This document shows positions 22,896 through 33,980 of a DNA stretch of 64,000 nt, piece after piece (position 1 is the first letter of the stretch; the number at the start of each line of letters is the position of its first letter). The position numbers and the translations under genes are program-made. The notes beneath the pieces were generated by a model. That model saw nothing but the letters and a program-made list of their open reading frames with translations, had not been told where the DNA came from and did not search any database. The DNA lies in contig JAJEKV010000004.1 in the NCBI GenBank assembly GCA_021234155.1, positions 14,763,923 to 14,827,922 on the forward strand, given 5' to 3'. This DNA is from Isoetes taiwanensis (taxonomy: Eukaryota > Streptophyta > Lycopodiopsida > Isoetales > Isoetaceae).

Positions 22896-25800
22896 TTAAG
22901 TAAGTAAACGTGTGCCCGGCGTTGCCGGGCTAATGTCCTAGTATGTGTTTCTACTCGGCCTTTAACGTCCATATGTGCAACTTCGACAACAACGTATATT
23001 GATATTGGTAAGAATAAACATTATTTTCTTTTGTAATTATTTTTGTTATTGAAATTGTCTAATGACAGTATCATCAATGTTATAACTTTGCGTTTATGGA
23101 TTATGGATTTCAATAGAGAAAACAATGCTTTATAAGGAACGTGGAGGGCAGTTAGATCTACCTCTGAAGACGAAAATTTGGAAAGACAGAACCAAGACTG
23201 CTCAAAATGTCACCCTTAGAAAGAGTTAAGTACATCAACAAAAAATAGGTACAGAAATGCAAAACACGATATTTTGTCCTGGTTCATTGGCATATTTTAG
23301 TTCATGATGGACACATGGCGCACATCAACAAAGGCCTAATGTTGTATTTTATTGGATGCTCTCGTGATATCGTTCGCCTCTTCGTTAGATGATATCTTAG
23401 CTGCAATAAAAGGGAAATGCATAGCATTGTCGTATATAAGTATGATTACATTGGTGCCCAGCATTGCGCACATAAGTATGGACGTATGTTTACACATGCA
23501 ATTAATGTAAGACTGTTTATTCAAAGTTATCACCCATTATAACTTTTATGGAATGCATGCCAAAGTTATTTCAGTTGTGGATCCCTCAAAGGTGTGTTTG
23601 GAAATGTGAACCACATCCTCGTAGGCCTTGTGACATTGCCGTGCATGAGTGCCAATAAGGACCTTAATTGTCTCATGATGCGGAACAAAGTTTGAAGATT
23701 ATTAGACTCGTCCATAAGCAATATAATCAACAACTGTTGTGCTTGTTTTCTTATCACATGAATGTATGAAAATGGTGCACTGACAATGAGAGTTCTTCTT
23801 ATGCACTTTCATGCCTTTTGAACAATCATGTCTACGAAAAGCCAGAGGCCGCAACAATAGCATATGGCTATCCATAAGGTGTGTTGCACATGCATGCCCA
23901 TTTGCAAACACCTCAATAGTATTTCACCTTGAGGTCAAACAATAGCACGTAACATCAATAAAATATCGTAATGATGCATCTACCATTGCTTATTATTAAA
24001 TTTTTCCTTGTGATGCTTGCCTTTAAAATTATTGAATTAAAGGATTCCTTTTTTTTATTTTACATTTAGGTATAACCACACTTATACTTGTCATAGTTTT
24101 AGCGGTAGGCACCAAGCAAATGCAACTCAATCATAAGCCCATTCATACTTGATTTCTTATTAGCTCTATAAACACATGTGATCGGCCAAAAAAATGGTAA
24201 AACTCGCAACATATATTAAATCCAGCTTTTTATTTTTCCCCATGAGCAGATGAATGCATATATCCAATGCACCATGAACATTTAAGCATTGCAAATGCAC
24301 AAATATGTAAAATATTCATTATAAGAGAAAAAAATAAAAGACGTTCCTAGAGAATCAAGCCTCCCATATCACAATAGAAAGAAGCATACAAAGAAATTCA
24401 TAAGAAGTTTAAATTGCATTGCAAGAAGCCATATCATATTCACAACATAACAATATAATTGCAAATGTTAAAATGCTTCCTTTCTACTCCAAAGTAGGAA
24501 AACAATTTACCTTCTGCTCCAGATCTTGTTCTATTCTGCAAGTTAAAAGCTCCATGAAGTTTAAGATTCACAGTCTAATGTTAACAAAACCATAGAAAAC
24601 CCTAGATCGCTTTCAGTGTTTAACAGAACCAATGTAACGGGCCACCACCGCTACTTAAAAAAAAGAAGCCACACAAATAAATTGCTTTTGTATAGATTTT
24701 AAGTTGCTTTCTTTTTGAGGACATGGTCTTTTTTTTTTCTTTTTGTTTAGCTTTATTCTTGCCTTCTTACATGTTCTTTATTATTTTTTCTTGCTACCTT
24801 TCTTGTGATATGCTGCTCCTTGTGCAATCCTTGGGTCTAGAGCTGCATTTTGGAATTGCAATTTGGCAACAAATCTCTAGTACAACCAACTTCATTATCC
24901 AAAATACGCATAAAACACAAATTAAATTCTAGAATACAACAGAAACAAATTCAGAATTAGAGCTACATTTAGAATTGTGGCAATGCTTCACATCCTCAAA
25001 GGCATTGGTTACTACAGTTTCAATGACATGTCTGTATTTTTGGAGCAGATTTCTTCAAACTAACTTGTCCTTAGACATGCAACATGCATTGGTTAAATGA
25101 AACATAAAGGATCAAACATTGAAAGAGAACAATACTTCTTCAAGTGTCTTCTTCACCTAGACTTCCTTCAATAAGTATGCCATCTTTCTACATGTGAATG
25201 GGTAAAAAAAAATAATAGATGCTTACATCTTACGGACAACAAAGTCCTTTGATTTACCTGTTCTCTACGTTCTACATACGCCTATTCATGGCATCTTGAG
25301 TGACTACAATAGATAAAAACAACTTGTCAACAGATAAAGACAACTCCGCATTGTGCCTTGTTGTCATTTATGGTTTTTGTAGAGCACTGCAAAATCAATG
25401 AAGCATAATGTCAAACCACAACAGCAATCAGGAACATACAAAGTAGCAAGCATAGCAAGAACAGCAAGAAAAGCAATGGAAATAAGTAATTTACCTACTC
25501 GAGATATAATCAGGCATGTGTCCCTTGTAGAGTTTAAAAACCACTTGTGCCCCTGGTTCTAGAGTTTAAAAACCAACTGTGCTTGTTTTTACATGTGAAG
25601 TAACACAACAGGGTCCAAAGTATGGCAAGTACAACAATTCCATACAAAACAGGAGTTTAAAACATGGTAATCTAGGAACCACAGAACAGGACTTTCCATA
25701 GAATATGGCGACTTCCTTTGTTCCTGCATGGATGATGGCATGTGCTAGATGGAATACTGGGCAGAAAAGACACAGAGGCACGCAGAGTTTTATGATACAA

Positions 25801-28747
25801 AATGCTTTAGAAATAAGAACTATAACAAAATCTATAATAAAATGTATTTGTAACTTACAAAAATGGTCCTGCACCATCAAAACTTTCCCTGAATGTGATT
25901 CAGGAATCTTGCAAAAGTGGCCTAGCTCTGCACCAACTGTAATCTAAAATGCTTTCCAAGACAAAGCAAAGCAAAGCAAAGCAGGACAGATTGTTGCAGA
26001 TGTCGCTAATCTAAATCAAAATATATAGATGCTTTCCAGAATTCCTCAAAAAAAGGATCCTTTCAAAAGGATTAGATTTTCAATCCCAGAAATAATATAG
26101 GATGCATGAACCTGGCAGATGCCTAACATGCATCGTTTATAAAAAAATGCCAGATTAACCAGCAAATGGTACAAAGTTATTACACAATCTGCAGAATGGT
26201 GAAGCTCCATAACAATGTATTAGGATTTGATCTGACACTGTCTGAAATGGTCTCTGATTGATTTGCTTCTGTCATTTTCAAGAGAGATCATAAAAGACGG
26301 AGGAGAAAAATGTTAAGCAAACAAACTGGATGAGGCCTTGCTTAACAGTTAATTCTAGCATGCAATTTACTCTCCAGATCCCCAACTGCCTCTGCATTTT
26401 GAAGAAAACATGGTAATCGGCGTTACAAAAATCTAAAATAGAGGGGTACAGAGAAGGTACCTAAATGCCATGGCGGATCGTTCATTCTGCCCCAACCCAA
26501 GTCTTTCAAAGATCTCCTCCAAGCTCTTCAAAATCTCAAAAAATCAACATTAAAAAATCAAATGAAGAACTGAAGGTCAGATAGTAGATGTAGCACTTTT
26601 GGAAATGTGTAGTACACTGTACCTTTGTTGCCTGCCTTGGATCTGCCCTGGAAAACCTGATAAAGAGTGAACCCGAGAACAGGTAAGAATGCACAAAAAC
26701 AGTACATGTTTTTATAAGAAGGTGCAGATGGAGTCACAGGTTTTGCTGCAGTTCCAAGCACAGAAAAGCCAGTGATTCTTGGCAAAAAGCCGACCTCTGA
26801 AGACAGAATAAGCCGTCATGCTATCCCTTTGAATTCTGAATGTCCTTTCAATCCACCATAAGCCGACCATAAACCTACATACGCCTATTCATGGCATCTT
26901 GAGTGACTACAATAGATAAAAACAACTTGTCAACAGATAAAGACAACTCCGCATTGTGCCTTGTTGTCATTTATGGTTTTTGTAGAGCACTGCAAAATCA
27001 ATGAAGCATAATGTCAAACCACAACAGCAATCAGGAACATACAAAGTAGCAAGCATAGCAAGAACAGCAAGAAAAGCAATGGAAATAAGTAATTTACCTA
27101 CTCGAGATATAATCAGGCATGTGTCCCTTGTAGAGTTTAAAAACCACTTGTGCCCCTGGTTCTAGAGTTTAAAAACCAACTGTGCTTGTTTTTACATGTG
27201 AAGTAACACAACAGGGTCCAAAGTATGGCAAGTACAACAATTCCATACAAAACAGGAGTTTAAAACATGGTAATCTAGGAACCACAGAACAGGACTTTCC
27301 ATAGAATATGGCGACTTCCTTTGTTCTTGCATGGATGATGGCATGTGCTAGATGGAATAATGGGCAGAAAAGACAAAGAGGCACACAGAGTTTTATGATA
27401 CAAAATGCTTTAGAAATAAGAACCAAAACAAAATCTATAATAAAAAGTATTTGCAACTTACAAAAATGGTCCTGCACCATCAGAACTTGCCCTGAATGTG
27501 ATTCAGGAATCTTGCAAAAATGGCCTAGCTCTGCACCAACTGTAATCTAAAATGCTTCCCAAGACAAAGCAAAGCAAAGCACGACAGATTGTTGCAGATG
27601 TCGCTTATTCAAATCAAAATATGTAGATGCTTTCCAGAATTCCTAAAAAAAAAGGATTAGATTTTCAATCCCAGAGATAATATAGGATGCATGAACTTGG
27701 CAGATGCCTAACATGCATCGTCTATGAGAAAATGCGAGATTAACACAGCAAATGGTACAAAGTTATTACACAATCTGCAGAATGGTGAAGCTTCATAACG
27801 ATGGTATTAGGATTTAATCTGACACTGTCTGAAATGGTCTCTGATCGATTTGCTTCTGCCATTTTCAAGAGAGATCATGAAAGACGGAGGAGAAGAATGT
27901 TAAGCAAACAAACTGGATGAAGCCTTGCTTAACAGTTAACTCCAGCATGCAATTTACTCTCCAGATCCCCAACTGCCTCTGCATTTTGAAAAAAACATGG
28001 TAATCAGCATTACAAAAATTTAAAATAGAGAGGTACAAAGAACATACCTAAATGCCGTGGCGGATTGTTCATTCTGCCACAACCCAAGTCTTTCAAAGAT
28101 CTCCTCCAAGCTCTTCAAAATCTCAAAAAATCAACATTAAAAAATCAAATGAAGAACTGAAGGTCAGATAGTAGATGTAGCACTTTTGGAAATGTGTAGT
28201 ACACTGTACCTTTGTTGCCTGCCTTGGATCTGCCCTGGAAAACCTGATAAAGAGTGAACCCGAGAACAGGTAAGAATGCACAAAAACAGTACATGTTTTT
28301 ATAAGAAGGTGCAGATGGAGTCACAGGTTTTGCTGCAGTTCCAAGCACAGAAAAGCCAGTGATTCTTGGCAAAAAGCCGACCTCTGAAGACAGAATAAGC
28401 CGTCATGCTATCCCTTTGAATTCTGAATGTCCTTTCAATCCACCATAAGCCGACCATAAACCATAAGAAGCTAAGAATCGACGTTTGCTTCGCTTTAGCC
28501 TGCGGAACTGGTGGCCTTGCTCTGCTTTGGCGAGCTCTGGCCGCGTGCCATGCTGTGTTAACCGACGGGCACCGCCCACAACCAAGAGAGATAAAGTGGC
28601 TGCCGGAAAAATAGAAAGAAACAAAGAAAATATGTTGGAAGAAGAAGTTTTGCCGGAAAACCGCGTTTTTGCCGGAAAAAGCGTGAGTTTTGGGAGCCGG
28701 AAAGGGGACACCGGCGTGAGAGAGAAAGGGCAAAAACTTTTTAAGTA
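22896..28747 (-). mobile_element. Helitron HC, 5.9 kb, H1 family
   Basis: The hairpin at 22,914-22,930 is perfect, but CTAG is replaced: the junction with HB reads TTAAGTAAGTAAACG instead of CTAGTAAACG. The 3' side (22,930-24,000) matches H1. A 1.6-kb tandem duplication fills 25,271-28,461. The 5' leader (second subtype) runs to 28,747, where a pogo/Tigger-like element interrupts it. The last terminal bases, AGTAGA, lie beyond that insertion at 32,417-32,422. Minus-strand frames near 23,560-23,910 share stretches with frames in HC' (for example a VVDYIAYG segment), so some protein-coding cargo may underlie them, but I do not recognise it. About 24,000-25,270 shows only T-rich and A-rich tracts. 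Confidence 0.7.
25271..28461. repeat. 1.6-kb tandem duplication inside HC
   Basis: Unit 1 is 25,271-26,872 and unit 2 is 26,873-28,461. Both begin CTACATACGCCTATTCATGG and run through the same blocks, differing by scattered substitutions and small indels. Both units end in CATAAGCCGACCATAAACC. The pair is also present in HC' (about 40,820-42,418 and 42,419-44,025), so the tandem duplication is older than the 12-kb duplication. Confidence 0.9.
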
Positions 28748-31700
28748 GGGGAGACAGGCCATGTTTTGCGCAGTTAAGGGCGCAAACGCAATTTTGGGCA
28801 CGAGGTGTGGAATTTTGCCACAAGAAATAGTTCATCTGAAAGCCTGAAATCTAAGCTACAAATAGATGCCAGATTTAGGGTCTACAGATTAGCCACTTGC
28901 AAGTTACAAATGCTCAAACACAGGGGGTCTCGAGAACCCCTCGGTTACGCACTCACGCACCCATCAATTGCGCACTTTGCATTGCGCAAAAACTCCATCT
29001 ATTATGATGAAACTCCCATCAATTCTTGCCAACAAACAACATTATCGCTCTCAAACCCACCATCATTTGCTCACCTATTAACAAACAATTATGTCTTATC
29101 CTCGCTACAAATGGCAAGCACATGCATATCTCAATTTATGATCAATATCAACCTTTGCATACATCTTGCTAAGAAAAGACGTAATGCATTCACACCTAAG
29201 AATCAAACAACAATTCAAAGAACAATTTAACAACAACAATTTAGCAGTCTTGGCATACAAGTTTCAAAGAACAATTTAGCAACAATTCAAAGAACAATTT
29301 AGCGGTCTTGGCATACAAGTTTACGAAAATGTGCTATTTTGCAATAGACAAAGGTCTATGTAAAATTGTTTATGTGCAAATTTGAAAACGCATTACACAA
29401 AGCCCGACCAATGTTTACAAGAAGTAGCATTGACCGGCCACAACAAAGAAGACATGCATCATGTGACCTAGCTTTCTTCAGGAGCTTTCTATCTCCACAT
29501 CTGCTGCACACGAAAGAAGTACCAGATTAAGAGAGGTAAAGTAGAAACATCAAACTTACATGCAAACTTGACTTACATTTGCAAGTAGCGCTGTAAGTTC
29601 TTGCCGACCATCATCCATCCCTTGCCTTCTCAATTATGTCATGAGGCCTACCATCTTCAACAAAGCCTCTGGATCAGCCTTTGCTTTTTAGCTAAGTTGT
29701 GCATCGTGGCATCTGGAACACCACTATTAACATCAGCAACCCCACCCATGTTTGAGTGTCCACATTAACATGCGATGTGATGTCAGATTCATTTCTTCGC
29801 AGTGGTATCATCTCATCAATTGATACATGAACAAAGATCCATATGGTCTTGAGAAACGATATGAGTGTCTTCTAAGTCGCATCCTACCATAGAGCCGAGA
29901 GAAATGAGACATATTCCTAATTGCATTATACAATACAGGACTTGGAGGCAATTCTTCTTCAACTTGACTATCTTGGAATAATGGCGGCAGCTCTCTTTGT
30001 TCTTCCATTTGGCTACTAGCCACAAATCAGAGTCTCACAACCTGCATGCCCTTCATTCTCTCTAGCTGCCCCTTGCTCTTAACCCGCCCCTTGCTTGCCT
30101 TCTAGCCTCCATAGCATCCTTTGTTAATCGGTATCCAAGGGCTTACACCATTCAAGATAGGCCTCCCCATGCCTATGAGGTCCATATATTAGATCCCAAA
30201 CCTTCTCTGACCTACCTCCCATGCTTCTTCACTTCTTTTCCTAGCTTCCCTCTCTTCCTTTCTCTTTTTGCATCTTTCCAAAGCCTCCTCCCTTGCCAAT
30301 TTCTTTGCTGCTTGTGCAGCTAGCTTCTCTTCTAACTTTCTCTTCTTTTCCTCCTCATTCCTAGCCTTCCTTTGCTGTTCGTCCCTGATTGCTTGACACC
30401 ATTGTTCAGAGCTAACATGATGCACTCCAGCCAGCAAGGGAAGATTTAGTTTTCTTGAGGGTTTGTTGCAGATATAGAGTCATTGTTTTGGGGTTGAAAT
30501 GCTCCTAGACATTGGTGTTCCGTATCAGAGGCAGAGCACATCTATAAGCAACATTAACATGAGGGAGAAGAGTGATGTACAACGATGCTAACTTTGCATG
30601 TTGGCAAAAGGCCTTTGCAAATGTTAGGGTGCTTGTTTCGAGGGCACATTGCAATTTAGAAGAACATTGCTATGTGTTTGCCTCAACAACATTTTGCTCA
30701 AAAATTTTGATTGTTACCTTCTTTCATGGTTGCTGGTCTCATCGCATTAAATTGATTGGGGACACTTGATTAGCACGTTGGCCGTGACCTTCATTTTTCA
30801 GCATCATTTGGATTGTAATCTCCATGCTCCCATGGTTGCAACTCCACTTCCCTACCGTCATCTCCAATTGCCTCGGCCTTGTGGTGTCACTTTGCCCTTC
30901 ACAAAGGGCACTAAACCCGCTGATCTAAAACCGTAGAGGATGTTACAGACCGGCATGGATGACTTCAAAGCTCAGAGATAATTGTAGCCCGGTTGTTGCT
31001 TGCCCAAAGATAACGGTGTTTTTAACATATAAATTGCTCTTTCCCTTCTTAAAGCACTTCTTGAAAGGCCAAATGACTGCTGACATCCAAGGGCTGCTAA
31101 TGTGAAGTGTGAGGTGGCAAAATAAAAAGATGCACTCCTACCTCTTTGGTACAAAGATAGGTGTCAAGATCCACATGAGTCTTTGTGGCCATCAAGCACT
31201 AGCAAAGAAATGTGGAAATTACCGGTTTACCAAGCCCGCACCTTCTTTAAATGATCAATTAACCAACTTTTAAAAGCTCTTTTGTCATCCATGCTTCACC
31301 ACGACAAGCCATCCGCGACACACGGTTCACATCAGATACATGGTCATCTCCGATCCTCTCCCTTGAAGATGTAGAGACTAGGAAGTGGAAAGCCATGCTG
31401 CATTGACACATGTAAGCATCTTGTCACCATTCTCTATTTCTCATCACAACTTCATGCACGCCTCTTTTTCCTTTCTTGGCAATAACCTTCATTCGAAACC
31501 TTACCGGCTTGACACCGGTTTGGTCGATTCAAATTCTAGATGGTGGAAACTTGAACTCATCCAACACCTTCTCAAAAATCATCGTGAGAACTTAGCTAGA
31601 GTAGCAGTTGTTGGTTAACGCCCGCAAGTAATCCAACGTTTGGCCATCTTATTGCTATCTGCCGGATGCCTTCCTTGGAAAAGCTTCCACCACTTGTGTC

Positions 31701-32414
31701 CCGAACCATCCCCAAATGGGAGTTGGTCTATCAAGGCATATTTGAGCCACAAACTCCTTGACATATCTAGGTCAAAGGCATTCCCCGTCCGCCTCTCTAA
31801 TGCCCATTCTACCAAGTCGATTCTTCTTACTGTGCCATGGCTATAGGATGCTTACCATGCTTTCTTCACTCTACCATAAAGCCAACTTCTAATTGTAGAC
31901 GGGGATGCTAAATTCTGCACTGGCCTCTTATGCTCATCACATTCCCCCTCAACAAGTTCCAAAGCCCTCTTCATGTCATCATCACTCCATTTACCTCTCC
32001 CGCCTAAGATAGCTCCCTTCATTCCCCGCCATTGCCTTCCCTAATCTTCCTCTTGGCTTCTTGGTCAGTAAATAATGCAGGATCCCCTCGCTTCTCCTTC
32101 GTGTCATTCATCGATCTCTCAGGCTCTCTCGCGGCTCTTCGCTCTCGTAAGCCTGCGGCTTGGCCATGCTCAACGCCGGGTAAGGTGGTGGCCATTCGGG
32201 CGCTCAATCTTGCTTTAAGACAAAACATGGCTGGGTTGTGCTATGGCTGGGCTTGTGCTATGGCCGAACGAGGTGCTAAATGGTCGAACGCTGCGCGCGA
32301 ATGGCCTAACGATGAAATGGTCAACGCCGAGCGCGAAAATGAAGGGCATCCATGTCGTGAACGTAGGCTCGCCAAGATTCCGCTTAGGCCCCCGCAAAAA
32401 CATGGCCGTCTCCC
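28748..32414 (-). mobile_element. Pogo/Tigger-like DNA transposon with TA target duplication
   Basis: Imperfect terminal inverted repeats are GGGGAGACAGGCCATGTTTT at 28,748 and, read inward from 32,414, GGGAGACGGCCATGTTTTT. It is flanked by TA (28,746-28,747 and 32,415-32,416). Removing the element and one TA restores TTTTTAAGTAAGTAGATTTG, the undisturbed sequence at 16,901-16,920. It carries a decayed DDE_1 (CENP-B/jerky/Tigger type) transposase on the minus strand at 30,189-32,228. The length is 3,667 bp. About 28,830-30,180 lacks a recognisable frame. TA duplication and a DDE_1 transposase place it in the Tc1/mariner-pogo group. Its TIR start differs from the CAGT/CAGG start common in that group. 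Confidence 0.85.
30189..32228 (-). pseudogene. DDE_1 pogo/jerky-like transposase, frameshifted
   Basis: Fragments lie in the expected order on the minus strand. An HTH region contains GKWSDDDMKRALELVEGE and SPSTIRSWLYGRVKK (about 31,860-32,000). A CENP-B-type segment has LPFGDGSGHKWWKLF and GRHP (about 31,660-31,720). DDE_1 follows: FEKVLDEFKFPPSRI, then after a stop IDQTGV (first Asp at 31,523-31,525), LLVLDGHKTHVDLDTYL (second Asp at 31,191-31,193), GVHLFILPPHTSH and QPLD (third Asp at 31,085-31,087, about 35 codons on). A charged coiled C-terminal tail rich in EEKKRK lies at 30,189-30,437, as in jerky-like proteins. Several stops and frameshifts prevent a full protein. Some may be sequence errors, because the flanking DNA is error-prone. 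Confidence 0.8.
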
Positions 32415-32422
32415 TAAGTAGA

Positions 32423-33980
32423 TTTGTGTTAGCAAGTGAAACAACTCAACATATGTTGAAAAAGAGTTTTAACCCATCGCTGATATTTAAAAGCTCGTAT
32501 GTTCTCACTGGCTAAGATGGCAGAGAAAATATTGCTAAATAGAATCTTGTACACAAATTTAAAACTCCTAAGACCGAAAGTAAAACAAATCTAGATTCAT
32601 GTCATACCGGTGATAGGTATTGCAAATGGCCTAGGAAAGAAAAATTGCCCGTGGCAACAAAACTTCCGCTCACAACCCGCTATAAAACGGCACCGACTCT
32701 TTCCTGCCATTAAAAACTTTGAAGTTTAAAGACCAAAAATGTTTCTTTACCGATGAGATCACCGAGGCACCACAACACCTCGGCCTTTGGCCTATACCTG
32801 TTACGATGCAAGGCCCAAATTCTCTTTCTACTAGGTCCTATGTAATTTAACATGTACATAACTCGAAAGTAGCCTAACGCCATTCCATTAGCTTATGTCA
32901 AATGAGAATTATAAATCTTACTTTGCATTTACCGCAGCATTGGTCTAGGATGGTGGGCAATCAAACGCTCCGCAAGAAAACCGTAAACCCTCCTCCAAGA
33001 ACCAAAAACGAAATGCACAAACCGGCATTAAGAATTCCGCTTGCCCCTGAAACCCAAAACCGCTACTTTGGATTTGTCAAAATGCTTGATGGGTGGGCTC
33101 GCTTGCTTGCCGCCATTACTACTTCACAAAGAACCATTAGCAAGAAATGGACAAAGACAAGAATACCTCTAAGCAATGGACTATAATCGAATCGATGATT
33201 CTAAGCTCCACAATAGTCGCGATTAATCTTGCCAGAGCTCAGACACAAAGACCAAGGCCCCCGATTTTTATCACTAATCAATTGGAATCAAACGCAGTGC
33301 TTTGAATCGACCAAAAGCTACTACATAAAGGTGTTCTTTGCCATATCATGCCAAATCTAATCTTGCCTTGCATGTGCTAGTCTACGTGAAATAAGATCTC
33401 CAAACGCAATGCTCAATTTAGACAATAAAATGCTCACGATTTGCTATGTGGCCCAACAAACCGGTGACTCTAAATCTTAAAATATGAGCTCTTAGAATAC
33501 CTAATCTTTTTCTTTCTTCTCACTTTCGGCTTCCAAATCCCAAGAAACCATGTGGACTCGCTTTAGAGAAATCACTAAGGCGAGGCAAGCAAACTATGTT
33601 CCATTCCGCCAGCTGTTTGATTATCCTCACCCTACATCCCTAAAACCACCGCATTCGCCAAGCATCATCATTATCGCAGATTCGGGCGCAGCATCGCACC
33701 GCCTCCAAGAATGAAGAGTGCAGGAAAAAAAAATGGCCGACAGAATCACCGATTAAGCAAGTACCGCTTTGGCAAACTCGCTGCCATGCCGCTGGCAAAT
33801 CCACGCGCACGCCTATACCACAATTCCGCTGTGAGAGAGAGAAAGTCACGGAAAATGAAGAGAAGAAAAAATGTTGGAAATAGCGCTTTGGCCTGAAAGC
33901 CGCTGGTACCGAAAAGCTGGAGTTTTGGGAGACGGAAGTACACCGGCCGAGAGAGAAGCGCAAACTTTTAAGTAAGTAGA
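32423..33980 (-). mobile_element. X', second copy of region X right part
   Basis: It is collinear with 16,917-18,486, from TTTGTGTTAGCA to the second-subtype 5' leader and AGTAAGTAGA. CAG and CTG in copy 1 are usually altered here, for example AACTGAGCAG against AACTCGAAAG. Its 5' end abuts the CTAG of HB' at 33,981. There is no gene beyond the Helitron leader. Confidence 0.75.

Noticed and set aside
28299-28835. Open frame of 178 codons on the minus strand
   Set aside because: It runs across the boundary between HC and the pogo/Tigger-like insertion and through the non-coding Helitron leader. Its frame is not kept in other leader copies.
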